DNA from: Prostheceraeus crozeri
Taxonomy: Eukaryota > Platyhelminthes > Polycladida > Euryleptidae
Length of the DNA: 64,000 bases
Assembly: GCA_907163375.1 (NCBI GenBank)
Contig: CAJQUW010014304.1
Span: forward strand, 176,437-240,436
Direction: 5' to 3'
Shown: positions 22,088 to 32,295 of the stretch, one piece after another
Numbering within the stretch: the first letter of the stretch is position 1
How the letters are laid out: each line of letters starts with the position of its first letter
Program-made: the position numbers and the translations under genes
The notes under the pieces: generated by a model
Told to the model about the DNA's origin: nothing
The model's database searches: none
The model's input: the letters and a program-made list of their open reading frames with translations, nothing else

Positions 22088-24007
22088 CTAATCACTATTA
22101 AAGATGTAACGATTAGGCGGAATAACTGGTCGACCTGATCGTGTCACGTAACAGTTCGTCTGAGGCGAATAGTCATCTGTTGCTGACACCACATTCGATT
22201 GAGATGCTGCATCCTGGAGAGGGTCTGGTATTCTCGAGATAATTGCAGATGAATCTTCTCTCGTCTTCTCTTCCTCCCCCGACCGAACCGGAGATGATGA
22301 TGATGAAGAATACTCTCCGTGAAGCGTCCACGAGTTTCGCCCTTGGTCGAATGAATCGTTGAACTCGTCTCCTTCCATCGAAGAACACGCTGACATCGAC
22401 TTCTTCATCAATACCAGTGCCAAACGATTTCGACGTATCCGGCTGCTACCAGAAGCTACAATAAAAGATCGGGGTTGCTCCGCCCGAGCAATAATATGTC
22501 CCATTCGTTTCAAGTCTCTAATCCAAACCAAATCATTAATTCCCAACTCCGGTAGTTCGCTAGTTCGATAGCGTTTGTCAAAATTTCTTTTTTGTTTCAT
22601 GCGGTAGGATTCTTCCTTCTTGCGTAAATTATCCTCATTTGCAATTTCCGGTTTCAGCTTGGAAGGTATCACAGGTATTCTGGTTTGAAGCATTCTATTC
22701 ATCAATAATTGACAGGGAGCTTTGCCGTTGATCAGAGGAGCAGTTCGGTATGCCAATAATGCCATGTAAGGGTCTGGATTTTTTCTCAGTAAGTTCTTTA
22801 CTGTTCTAACTGCTCTTTCTGCTTCACCGTTAGCTTGAGGGAACCTTGGGGAACTGGTTTCATGCTTGAAGGAGTATATCTGAGCGAATTTCCTGAATTC
22901 TTCAGAATTGTATTGAGGCCCATTATCAGAAATAACAGTTTCTGGTATTCCTTGGCAGGCAAAAATGCTTTTCAAACAGTTGACTAGATGCTCTGTCGTA
23001 TAACCTTTCATTTCTCTGATTTCGATCCAACGGGAATAGTAATCAACAACAAGAGCATAAGTTCGGCTAGCGTGCTCAAAAATGTCGGATCCAACTTTCT
23101 GCCATGCATTGGAAGGAAATTCAGTAGGAATTAGAGGCTCCTTCCTTTCAGACCTGTTTTTCAAACAAACAGCGCAATTTGAAACAAAGTTCGCAATATG
23201 TTTTGAAATTTTAGGCCACCAAACAGCGTCTTTTGCTTTGGCACGACATTTAGATATCCCTAAATGGCCATCATGCAGTCTTGAGAGTACATCATCCCTT
23301 AGACATTTTGGAATAACAATACGTTCATTGTAGAGAAGGATATTGTCGATAATTGTAAAATGTGATCGATCATCCCAGAGCTGATTCAAGTGGGGTTCTG
23401 TTGGTCTATACTTCGGCCAACCGCCTGTAACGTATGTCTTGATTTCCTGGATGTCCTCGTCGTTGTGCTGTGCTGTTATAATTTCGGATAGTTTCTGAGG
23501 TGATGCCGGAAGTTTCGAAACTGTGTGCCTTGCAAAGTGCTGAATTTCCGAGATAAATTCAATTTCTGACACTGTCGGGTTTTCTTGTGACACTCGTGAT
23601 AACGCATCAGCAGTGTATTGAAAGCTTCCTGGTACATATCTGACATTGGGCGAATACCTCATCATCCTAAATCGGAATCTCTGTATTCTAGCGGGAATTT
23701 TCGATAAATCTGTAGTACTGAGTAAAGGAACGAGCGGTTTGTGATCGGTTTCCAGATGGAAGTTCAAACCAAGGACGTATTCACTAAATATTTCACATGC
23801 CCAACAGGACGCCAGGGCTTCTTTTTCAATAACTGCATACCTCTGTTCCGTGTCTGTTAAGGATCTCGAGGCAAAACATACCGGTCGTCTTGCTCCATCG
23901 TGTAACTGTAGAAGAACGGCTCCGATTCCAGTTGATGAGGCGTCCGCTGAGATAATAGTTTCTCTACGTGGGTCATAAGAGGCCAATGTTTCCGACGAAG
24001 TCAACAT
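22088..24007 (-). CDS. pol: Gypsy pol, RNase H and integrase portion
   Basis: RNase H comes first: SADASSTGIGAVLL, VIEKEALASCWA and LETDHKPLVPL supply the D, E, D set. The integrase follows, with an HHCC zinc finger (HDGHLGISKCRAKA to CAVC). Its catalytic core has VVDYYSRW, VISDNGPQYNSEEF and PQANGEAERAV as the D, D, E residues. A basic C-terminal tail (RMGHIIARAEQPRSF) fits the usual integrase end, followed by a Ser-rich low-complexity tail. The products digest the RNA template and insert the DNA copy. Family: Metaviridae, of the K02A2.6-like animal type, judged from motifs only. Confidence 0.9.
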   Translation of the reverse strand: MLTSSETLASYDPRRETIISADASSTGIGAVLLQLHDGARRPVCFASRSLTDTEQRYAVIEKEALASCWACEIFSEYVLGLNFHLETDHKPLVPLLSTTDLSKIPARIQRFRFRMMRYSPNVRYVPGSFQYTADALSRVSQENPTVSEIEFISEIQHFARHTVSKLPASPQKLSEIITAQHNDEDIQEIKTYVTGGWPKYRPTEPHLNQLWDDRSHFTIIDNILLYNERIVIPKCLRDDVLSRLHDGHLGISKCRAKAKDAVWWPKISKHIANFVSNCAVCLKNRSERKEPLIPTEFPSNAWQKVGSDIFEHASRTYALVVDYYSRWIEIREMKGYTTEHLVNCLKSIFACQGIPETVISDNGPQYNSEEFRKFAQIYSFKHETSSPRFPQANGEAERAVRTVKNLLRKNPDPYMALLAYRTAPLINGKAPCQLLMNRMLQTRIPVIPSKLKPEIANEDNLRKKEESYRMKQKRNFDKRYRTSELPELGINDLVWIRDLKRMGHIIARAEQPRSFIVASGSSRIRRNRLALVLMKKSMSACSSMEGDEFNDSFDQGRNSWTLHGEYSSSSSSPVRSGEEEKTREDSSAIISRIPDPLQDAASQSNVVSATDDYSPQTNCYVTRSGRPVIPPNRYIFNSD

Positions 24008-24028
24008 TCTTTTTATCTGTTCGAATGC

Positions 24029-25048
24029 TCACTCTTGGCCGAAGCTCCATGTCCATTCATTATCGTCTTTCAATAGCTGGCGCAGTGGTTCATTGATCTG
24101 AGACAGTCGAGGGATAAATTTTCCAAGATGGTTTACCATTCCCATGAATCTCTGAAGTTCCTTTATATTTCTGGGCGGGGGAAAATTTCGAATGGCATCA
24201 GTCTTTTGTGGGTCATTACTAATTCCTTGCTCGTCGATGATATTTCCTAAAAACTTTATGGAATTTTTGGAAAATTCACATTTGTCACACTTCAGCGTTA
24301 GACCGGATTCTTGCAATCTACTTAAAACTTGATGTAGTCGCGAATCGTGTTCGTTGCGATTGGCACCGTGGACCAAGATATCGTCCATGTGACAAATAAC
24401 TCCCTCGAGACCTTCTAAGATCCCTGACATGGTACGTTGAAAGATTTCTGGCGCCGACGAAATACCGAATGGCAGGCGGTTATATCTATACCTTCCGAAC
24501 GGTGTCAAAAATGTAGTTAAATTCTTCGATTCCTCATCAAGAGGTATTTGCCAGAATCCACTGTTGGCATCAAGTTTGCTAAATACAGTACTTCTCCCCA
24601 GTTTTGCTAAGTTGGCATCCACGGAAGCCATCGGGTGAATTTCACGTTCTACTGACCTGTTCAAATTCGTCAAATCAACACAAATTCTTACTTTCTTATT
24701 GGCTTTCGGTACGCATACGAGTCCAGAACACCATTCAGTTGGCTCCGTGACCAGCGATATGACTCCAAGTTCCATCATTCTTTGTATTTCCATCTTAACT
24801 TCGGGCAAAAGTGGGTGGGCTATTCTTCTGGGTGTGAATATTTGTATTGGCTTAGATTCGGGTCTCAATGTGATATGATATTCTGTATTCAGCTTTCCTA
24901 ATCCGTTGAATAAATTAGGGTATCTCACTTTGAAATCTTTTAAAGAACTTCCGACAACTTCATTAATTGCAGTCCGAGTAACTAGATTCAGTTTTTCGCA
25001 GGCCACCTTACTCAGGAGAGAGTATCTCTGATTTCTGAGAACGTACAA
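24029..25048 (-). CDS. pol: Gypsy pol, reverse transcriptase portion
   Basis: RT motifs in order: VRICVDLTNLNRSV, FSKLDANSGFWQIPL (first catalytic Asp), FGRYRYNRLPFGISSAPEIF and VICHMDDILVHG (the YxDD box in the form MDD). Then come FLGNIIDEQGISNDPQK and the start of the connection domain (LQRFMGMVNHLGKFIP). It overlaps the end of the gag-protease frame at 25012-25048, as in elements that join gag and pol by ribosomal frameshifting. It copies the element RNA into DNA. Confidence 0.9.
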   Translation of the reverse strand: MYVLRNQRYSLLSKVACEKLNLVTRTAINEVVGSSLKDFKVRYPNLFNGLGKLNTEYHITLRPESKPIQIFTPRRIAHPLLPEVKMEIQRMMELGVISLVTEPTEWCSGLVCVPKANKKVRICVDLTNLNRSVEREIHPMASVDANLAKLGRSTVFSKLDANSGFWQIPLDEESKNLTTFLTPFGRYRYNRLPFGISSAPEIFQRTMSGILEGLEGVICHMDDILVHGANRNEHDSRLHQVLSRLQESGLTLKCDKCEFSKNSIKFLGNIIDEQGISNDPQKTDAIRNFPPPRNIKELQRFMGMVNHLGKFIPRLSQINEPLRQLLKDDNEWTWSFGQE

Positions 25049-26211
25049 AACCTCGAACAGCTGTTACCTCCGATGGTCAGGGTCGCTTCTATAACTCCGA
25101 TCCGTCTCAATTCTGTACCACCGGGTCCTTGGAGACATTTATCGATGTGTGTCAATGATTCTACGTCGAGCCAAGGGACTGTATCACTCAATATAGAGAC
25201 CGCCGCACCTGTGTCTAACTTGAATGCCGTTTTTCGACCATTAACCTGAACGTTTGCGGTCCAAAAGCTATTGGAATTGCAGTCCACTGTTTCGCCCAAA
25301 AATGTACTTTCGTCATACCACTCATTGTTCCTTTCCGTTCCCTCAGCTATGTTTAACTCATTAACTTTAGAAGCTAGATTTGGGGATCTCATTCGCAATC
25401 TGCAGGCTTTTACAAAATGTCCCCGGTTTGAGCAGTGATGACAAATAGCGTTCTTAGCAGGACAATTTTCTCGTTCATGATACTTCATAGCACAAAAGCG
25501 GCATAATTTTGTATAGCTAGTGCTACCACTGGTTGTAGGACCTCTGTTCGATAGTAAACTGTTGGTAAGGCGTCTGTTTGCGAAACTTTGGTTTACGGTT
25601 TGCTTGCTTTGTTTGACAAAATCAACAGATTCTTTATTACCCCGAACTACTTCGCGATTTAGTTTCCTCGATTCATGTTGGCGGCTTAAGGTAACTGCTT
25701 CTTCGAGAGTCAAATGAGCTTTTCCTTGGGGACGATCAGACAAACCCTCGTCACTTACCCCGACAACGATCCTGTCGCGTGTCAACTCTTCTCGTAGTGC
25801 ACCATATTTACACTCTGCAGCTAATTTGAATAAATCTTGTATAAAATCATCAATTGTTTCCCCATCTCTCTGGCTGCGTTTATTGAACTTTGCTCTAAGA
25901 ACTATTGTGTTTTTCCGCGCTTCAAAATACGAGTCGAAGGCATCTATCATGTCCTCGAATGTTGCGACAGTCTCATCGACATTGAGAGTAGACAGAATAT
26001 CGTCAGCAGAATTGCCTACGGCGTACAATAGTGTGCTCACTTGTTCATTTTCCGGTTTTAGGTTCAGTTGAGAAGCAATTCTATACCTTTCAAACCGTCT
26101 GCGCCATGTTGGCCATACTTCAGCTTGTGTAATAGTGGATTGGGGCAATGGATCAGGCAATGGAATTCCAGATGGGTTTCCGAAAGTTCCCGCAGGTTTA
26201 TCTTCGGTCAT
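25012..26211 (-). CDS. gag: Gypsy Gag with CCHC knuckles and aspartic protease
   Basis: The ATG at 26211 gives a 399-residue product. An N-terminal capsid-like region (VWPTWRRRFERYRIASQLN, then FNKRSQRDGETIDDFIQDL, the retrotransposon-gag pattern) is followed by two zinc knuckles, CRFCAMKYHERENC and CHHCSNRGHFVKAC. Then comes an aspartic protease with FKLDTGAAVSIL. Gag packages the RNA and the protease matures the particle. Having gag and protease in one frame with pol in the next is usual for this animal Gypsy group. Confidence 0.9.
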   Translation of the reverse strand: MTEDKPAGTFGNPSGIPLPDPLPQSTITQAEVWPTWRRRFERYRIASQLNLKPENEQVSTLLYAVGNSADDILSTLNVDETVATFEDMIDAFDSYFEARKNTIVLRAKFNKRSQRDGETIDDFIQDLFKLAAECKYGALREELTRDRIVVGVSDEGLSDRPQGKAHLTLEEAVTLSRQHESRKLNREVVRGNKESVDFVKQSKQTVNQSFANRRLTNSLLSNRGPTTSGSTSYTKLCRFCAMKYHERENCPAKNAICHHCSNRGHFVKACRLRMRSPNLASKVNELNIAEGTERNNEWYDESTFLGETVDCNSNSFWTANVQVNGRKTAFKLDTGAAVSILSDTVPWLDVESLTHIDKCLQGPGGTELRRIGVIEATLTIGGNSCSRFCTFSEIRDTLS

Positions 26212-26246
26212 TGTTCAGTTCACGTCCACGTTTACCGCTGCCACCA
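26212..26246 (-). promoter_or_regulatory. Gypsy leader with primer-binding-type site
   Basis: Just inside the 5' LTR the minus strand reads TGGTGGCAGCGGTAAACG, starting with TGG as most tRNA primer-binding sites do. The matching tRNA was not identified. Confidence 0.6.
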
Positions 26247-26413
26247 TGTAGTAATATCTTATAGCCCCTGAGTCGGCAAGGGAAAACCAGCGTGCGTGGC
26301 GAGAACGATAGTGTCTCTATCGACAAATCAAATAGACCAATATACGAACAATTCTGCAATCCACTATCAGTGGTACAGATAAACAACTAAGCAATATACA
26401 TCATTCTTCTACA
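26247..26413 (-). repeat. Gypsy 5' LTR
   Basis: 167 bp, the upstream LTR on the minus strand, identical by eye to the other LTR. It should hold the promoter. Confidence 0.92.
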
Positions 26414-27261
26414 ATTAACAGTGTGGGCCAATCGCTCATACAGTGTATTATCGACTACACTGTGAAAATGGACACGATGGACTCTAGATCTACACGTAGA
26501 AAAAGATTCAATGATGGCATACAGACTTTATCCTGTGGGACCAGAAAACTTCAGACAATTATCTATGGGCCTGCTGTTTTAGGACCTTCACATAGGCCAT
26601 TATCATTCCTACTGTAACAATTTTGGTTTTTCACTGGTTGTCTGGAAAACCAAATGATCTGTTTTGGCTTCCTAGAAAACTAATCCCTCAATGATTTGCT
26701 AGAATAACTTTAAAATGTAATTATGTAATTTACTATCCTTTGGTACATGTATTGATTCGAATCCTGCTTATCTGGCAAGAATCCTATATGTTTCCTACCA
26801 TAACCTGTGAAACCCACCATTTCCTACAGTAAAATCCCGGCAGGTTTTGTAGCGACATCAGTAATAGCTCTATTCTTGATAGGATCTCAATAGGACACAC
26901 CAGAGAAATATAATTGACCAGAACAGGATCCTAATAGCAAACTTCAGAGAAGTAATTTCTCACGTTTTAATATATCGTCAGTGATGCCGTGATGATTCAT
27001 TCACAAGGCTTCAACCGACCTCGATTTCGCCAGACGACGGATATCTATGACGTTATTATTTAAGAACGTCGATATCGAAAAACGTTAGTATTTTGAATAC
27101 AATCAATCGACATCATCATTCATTTGTTGGTGAACTTCGAAGACGGTGAGTTAGTGTGCAGTGAAAGAGTGAATGATGTAGAAAAATTGTATTTCAAGTT
27201 TGTTTATAGGACCAAAATGTCTGTTGTCCTTATCTTTTCATTGTAATTTCTTGAACCGGTT

Positions 27262-28206
27262 CTTGGGGGTAGCACGAAACAGCTATCTGTTGTCATTAAC
27301 AAGGGACTGGCGATTATCCGTCAGCATCTTAAGAATTATTGTGACTCGATCCGCAATAATAGCGGAATTAATTGCTTTTGGAGTGAGTGTCTGTTCAAGC
27401 ATCGAATTCCTCAAAAAGATTTTTTCAGTAAGAAATTTATGTGCATTGGTTACGACAAAAAGTTTTCTTTCAAACATTAAATATAGTGGTTATTACTTTC
27501 ACGAAAGATTCGTTCACAGCTGCTATTAAGTGTATTACATAAGAGGCGTATATCACTTTTGGAGGATTTGTCTTCAGACAGTATAAGGGAATCCCTATGG
27601 GTGGCAATTGACATGGCCCTCTTCTTTTTTCACTGCGAGTACAAATTTATGACTAATTTAATTCGCGGTGATAAAATTGGACTTGCAAGGCTCCTCTCGA
27701 ATACTTCTAGGTATATTGATGATTTTTGTATAGTTAACTACAAATTCTTCGATAAGTTAATACCCCAGATTTACCTCATTGACTTGGAAGCCAATCGATG
27801 TGGTAATAACAATAAAATTATTGACTACTTAGACGTTAAAATTAACGTGTGTGATTCTGGTGTAACCACTTCGGTATACCACAAAATTGACGATCTTGAT
27901 TTTAACGTAACTCTTCTTTTTTTCCCGGAAAATACCATGCCTCACAAGATAGACATTAAAGTTTTCTGCAGCCAGATACTCAGGTACGCTCGTATCTGCT
28001 CACAACTCAAAGACTTTGAGGAGAAAACGTCAAAGACGTTCACTTTGCTCGTTTATAGACGTTATAATAAAAGTGAACTTCGCTTGAACGCGGAGAAAGC
28101 TTTACACAAGCACCACCATCTTTCCAGTAAATTTGGTTTACTTTCTGCTCGTCAATTGTTTAACTTTTTTTTTTTCATAAACTGGGTTGATTTTTCGCAT
28201 TTTTAA
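27262..28206 (+). pseudogene. reverse transcriptase, internally deleted (copy B)
   Basis: Same pieces as in copy A: VVINKGLAIIRQHLKNYC in one frame and MALFFFHCEYKFMTNLI with SRYIDDFCIV in the next (27559-28206). The same central motifs are missing. Only a few substitutions separate the copies; the last codons differ (FNFFFFINW) because of a longer T run. No intact RT can come from either copy. Confidence 0.65.
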
Positions 28207-28334
28207 TTTGAATTTCTTTGAATTTTAGGTTGATGTAATTTTCCTTCTTACCAGATATCCTGTAAATATTTATCTTCTTGCTTAATGTTTTCTTTTTTGA
28301 TAATTTTCCTGTGTTATGTCTCCAATTTCATAAT

Positions 28335-30055
28335 TTATTTTCCCCCCTTCGTAGGAATTTTAAAATTCTCACACCATTTAGAAAGACTTGTTTTTACATG
28401 TTGATAACTACATTTCAGTATAATAGTTTGAAGTGCTAGTTTACCTGAAGGTGAATCTTTTTTCATATTGTTTTTAAACCTAAAAGATTTTTGAATGTAT
28501 CTACTAACACATTCAGTTGTATAAGGATTTTGAAATGAAGCAGTTAATATTCCTCTTGAAGTTTTAAGAGGCGGTTTAGATAATTTCAAATTAGCTTTTA
28601 TCGGAAAATAGGAATCAAAACCTGATGAATTGTGAGCTATTAAAGTTACTCTCGAATAATTAAATTTTCCAAGAGTTTTAAAAAATTGATGGATCGGACA
28701 CACGTCCTCTGGGTTTCCCCCGATCGGACATTCATCATCCTCAGTTCTCGTAAATATTTTAACACAATTTTGAAGTTTATTAAATTCTAATTCAGTTAAA
28801 TTATTATACTCATTAATCTGTTTTTTAAGTTTTTTAATTTCATCTTCATCTTTTGATCGTTTAATTTTAATCATATCACTTAACAAACGTGTTTCTAATT
28901 CTTTCAATCTTTGTTTCGGTAAACAACATATAAATTTATTAAAATTAATAGCTCCTACAGCATAAGGAATAGGATGAGATGTTGAACAGTTAGGATCAGG
29001 AAAAATTTCGCGATCCCAAATATATGTTGAACCATAGTCAATTTTTTTCTTTGTTATGATTTATGATTATATGGACGCGTTGTTAGATTTTCATCAGTAA
29101 CTGTTTTATATATGGGTTTGAAATTATTTTCAATTTCTTTAATAGCTTTTAATTCATGAGATTTATTAATTCAACAATAGTGACCAATTGTTGAACCTTC
29201 GTGAAAATAATTGTAATAAACATAATTATGAAACGTTTCAATTCCTCTAGGATTTAAATGACGATTGGTAGGAGTATAATATTGAACACATTCTCCAAAA
29301 TATTTATTGAATTGAGAAAATTTGCAGTTTGACATTACTCCTGTTCTAGATGTGGCTTTCTCTTTATATAAAAAATTATTAAACATTTCTTTCATCATTT
29401 CTCCTTGTTCTTCATTAAAACCTCGTAAAACATTATAACATTTAATAAAACTAAAATCTTCAGAAGCAATATAACAATATTCACCGAAATATTCTTTGAT
29501 TCTATATTTCATATTAATCCCTTCCCCTCTATGCGATCTTTGTACTAACTTCATTCCAAAATCTTCATATTTAATATTACCTGTAAAAAACCATTCGTTA
29601 GCATCGGATTTCTCATCCAGATTCGAAAACCAAATTTCAAATGAATTTTTATTATAGAAGATTACGTAAAAATTTTGAATTATATTTTCCTGATCTTTAA
29701 CTACTTTTCAAAGTAAATTAATAATTTTACCATTCCGCATATCATTTACTACATTAATAAAAGATACATTTTCATATTTAATTTCCTTTAGATTAAATAA
29801 ATTACATAAATCATCACCAAGTTCATCCTTAATTCTATCATCAAAAAAGATTTCAGTAATAGGAGTTTCTAATATTTCTTTTCTTCCACTTTTCTGTTTT
29901 TTAATATTACGTCTAATACTGCGCCTAGTACGTTTCTGTTTTTTAATACGTTTACTACGTTTACTATGTTTAATTTGTGCATCAAACTCAGCAGTTTGTT
30001 TCTTGATTAATTCATCAATCCTAGACGTTTGTCCGAGAGACATTTTACGATTCAT
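28335..30055 (-). pseudogene. polB: Polinton polB remnant (N-terminus and exonuclease part)
   Basis: Family-B, protein-primed DNA polymerase relic; in life it would copy the element. Parts: a very basic N-terminus (29708-30055; KRSKRIKKQKRTRRSIRRN, likely nuclear targeting or DNA binding), a middle part (29171-29554; EYFGEYCYIASEDFSFIK), and the proofreading region (28335-28907), where VTLIAHNSSGFDSYFPI is the second exonuclease motif with its Asp. The palm domain is missing at the copy B junction. It has a few breaks. Its motifs differ from the P2 polB (NGSKYDFHLVMKDL), so the two belong to different Polinton lineages. Confidence 0.7.
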
Positions 30056-30080
30056 ATTTTTTAAAAGAAAAAATGTATTT

Positions 30081-30420
30081 TTACATAGAACCTCGGTTCC
30101 GCCAACTTCGTTGGATATACACAGGAATATGTAATTGATGTAATGTTTCTAATTCATGTGTTGCTAAATTTTCTTTCTTAACCAACCACCATAAATTATT
30201 GTATGCCAAAAATACTCGGAAACTTCTTACAACAAAGTGGAAAGTCTTTTGTTTTAACACACGGTTTAATACCATGTTTTTTTATAATCTGTAACGAGCG
30301 CTACGTATTTATGATGATAATAAAATCTAACTTCTTTCTTCGAATTTACAGGATTTGTAGGATGACGATAATTTTTTAAAACTGGTACATTTTCTATCTT
30401 GTATGCATTCAACATATTTT
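30081..30420 (-). pseudogene. small conserved Polinton protein of unknown function (P1)
   Basis: Two pieces lie between the ATPase and polB: YKIENVPVLKNYRHPTNPVN (30276-30420) and HFVVRSFRVFLAYNNLWWL with LETLHQLHIPVYI (30081-30275). The same words in the same order occur at 39400-39660 on the plus strand in P2, again between ATPase and polB. Conservation between two otherwise diverged elements, in the same gene slot, argues for a real gene. The aromatic, Arg-rich core suggests a small nucleic-acid or membrane-associated protein, but I do not recognise it. Broken in this copy. Confidence 0.55.
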
Positions 30421-30571
30421 TTTTAATTTTTATTAACAAAAAATTTATAAGAAAAAATTATTCGGTCACTCCGTCGATCACTCCGCGAAAAAATATTCTA
30501 TCGACTTTCAGTCGGGGCGGAGCTTAGTCAGAGAACAATTGTTCGATTCAGAGTTTCAGTCGGGGGAAAGC
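30421..30571. repeat. spacer with duplicated GTCGGGG...AGCTTAGTCAGAGAACAA
   Basis: The word TTTCAGTCGGGG followed by AGCTTAGTCAGAGAACAA occurs twice (about 30508 and 30554). A related single copy is at about 47080 in P3. Confidence 0.6.
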
Positions 30572-31340
30572 TTAGTCAGAGAACAAATCGTCTATAACTC
30601 TATCATGAATTTTTTTATCAATATTAATTGTAATGAAGCCATAATCTTTTGACCAAGCATTGTTACACGATTGTTTAAATTCATCTTTATCTCTTATACA
30701 TAAATCTCTTAACAAATCACGTAAATTTCTTGCATTAATTTCAAATAGTATAAATATATTTGCATTCTTTCTAATAACACTTCCGTCTAATGAATACATA
30801 CTTTGTGTTAAATAAAAAACACTACAGTTATTATGTCTACCTCTTGTGAAATAATTTCTCTGAACTGACTGATTTTTATCATTAACACAATCATCAAAAA
30901 TTACACAATGTTTCATTGTTTTATCTAGTTTACTAGGATCTTGCGTATTACCACTATCACCTATTAATTGTATTTTTATATGCTTATTTTTATTGGATTC
31001 TATTAACTGACTATTTTTTGCTGCTTCTTCACACCACGAACTTATTTCTTCTTCATCTTCGGATTTTTCATATTCTTTGAATAACGAAGCAATTGCTGTT
31101 TTTTTAAGATTATTTTCAAATCCATATTTTAAAATTTGATAGACGGGTTGTTCTGCTGTTGTTGTATAAATTATAAGATTGTTATAATCCAAAAAATTTG
31201 GAGTCGTTAAAATTTTAAACAATAGATACGTTTTTCCACTACCTGATCTTCCACAAATAACTGACAAAACTTTGTTAGATAAATTTGGATGATGATTAAA
31301 TTTAAGTTTTTTTTATTTAATGGGGGCACTTCACTCATTT
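30572..31340 (-). pseudogene. Polinton packaging ATPase (FtsK/A32-type), P1
   Basis: P-loop ATPase of the FtsK-HerA class that in Polintons and related viruses pumps DNA into capsids. VICGRSGSGKTYLLFKIL is Walker A; KHCVIFDDCVNDK is Walker B; NYFTRGRHNNCSVFYLTQSM is the sensor region typical of A32-like ATPases. The main frame (30572-31267) covers 231 residues, a normal length for the core. A short N-terminal stretch lies just upstream, so this copy is broken but well preserved. The C-terminal end is found again, nearly identical, in P3 at 47100-47235. Confidence 0.85.
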
Positions 31341-31431
31341 TTTAATAAAAAAATTTATTTTTAATTTTTTAATTTTTAGAGAATAATAATAATAAGAAGA
31401 AAATTAAACTTCTCTAGCTTCGCGTGGGAGT

Positions 31432-32218
31432 TTATACCTCCCGAACCAAAAGATCTATCATAATCTCTTCACCTCCAAAATTTATTTCTTGTCTTTTCTC
31501 ATCAGTGATTCTAATGTTAATACTGTTAATAGTTTTTCTTGTAATGGGGAAATAGATTAATGTTTGTGGAAATACATTTAATCTATAACCAATGGGCACA
31601 ATAAAAGCTGGAAAACTGAATATTAAATTTGACAATTTACCATTTATATATCCTCCCTCAATAATGTCACAATGTACAACAATTGAATTTATTTCAGTTA
31701 TTTTTGGAATCTTCTCACTTAAATGATAACCTTGACTATAAGTTTGTTTATTAAATCCTAAAAGCTTTGACAATGATCTATCATGATTAAAATCAACTTG
31801 ATGATTTTCGTCTAAAGTAAGAGAAAATTTATTAACTGCCGGTTCAACTGCAAAATGTAATTGTTTCTTATCTTTAAATGGTATACCAAATGTCTCTTAA
31901 TTTCATTTGATATTGATTCAACTTCGTAAGAACCAGGAAGAAAAGTTAGTATTTTCCATGTTTTACCTTTATCAGTAGAATATCTAAATTGGTCATTCAC
32001 ATCTTTGATAACGTTTTGAATAGTGTTAAATGTGGAGAAACTAGTCAATGCAATTTGATAATTTTTTTTGTTCCAAATGTAGAATGGGTTCTAAATTACA
32101 AGTGTGTGATGAAGTAGTTGTTATAATTTTTAACGTCGTACTAAATCTTGATGAACCCAAAATCTCTGTTAGATTTTCTAAATGATAATTAATTTTGTCT
32201 AAATCTGCTGAACACATT
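31432..32218 (-). pseudogene. conserved Polinton protein, virion-type, function unknown (P1)
   Basis: Pieces: an N-terminal part (ILGSSRFSTTLKIITTTSS), FSTFNTIQNVIKDVNDQFRY (31812-32048), and a C-terminal part (31432-31773) with ITEINSIVVHCDIIEGGYIN, YRLNVFPQTLIYFPITRKTI and NIRITDEKRQEINFGGEE. The INSI-VHC...NIRI-D...GE pattern is one I associate with a protein found with Polinton-type genes in many invertebrate genomes. Its beta-rich look would fit a minor capsid or attachment protein, but that role is inference. A second copy lies in P3 (48163-48681). Broken, a few breaks. Confidence 0.55.
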
Positions 32219-32295
32219 TTTTAGTTGAAATTTTGAATAAATATCTTTTATAAAAAAATTAAAAACAGCAACATATTTCAGCTACGGGCGAAGCC

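Larger units (their letters stand above)
21791..26413 (-). mobile_element. Gypsy (Metaviridae) LTR retrotransposon, young, nearly whole
   Basis: It has two 167-bp LTRs (TGTAG...CTACA) identical as far as I can read, an ATTAA target duplication on both sides (21786-21790 and 26414-26418), a primer-binding-type stretch beside the right LTR and a polypurine tract beside the left. It lies on the minus strand and holds gag-protease, then reverse transcriptase, RNase H and integrase. It looks nearly whole, with about one break in pol. Identical LTRs point to a recent insertion. It sits in copy B of the repeat, whose uninterrupted form is seen at 13.5 kb. Confidence 0.93.
21491..28302 (+). mobile_element. 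retroelement-derived repeat, copy B, split by a Gypsy insertion
   Basis: The left piece 21491-21790 and the right piece from 26419 match copy A at nearly every base. They are interrupted by the LTR element at 21791-26413 and its target duplication. The match ends abruptly at 28302, where Polinton P1 sequence begins, so either copy B or P1 (or both) was cut there. Confidence 0.75.

Noticed and set aside
25520-26271. Plus-strand frames opposite Gypsy gag
   Set aside because: Antisense shadows of a clear gag-protease gene.
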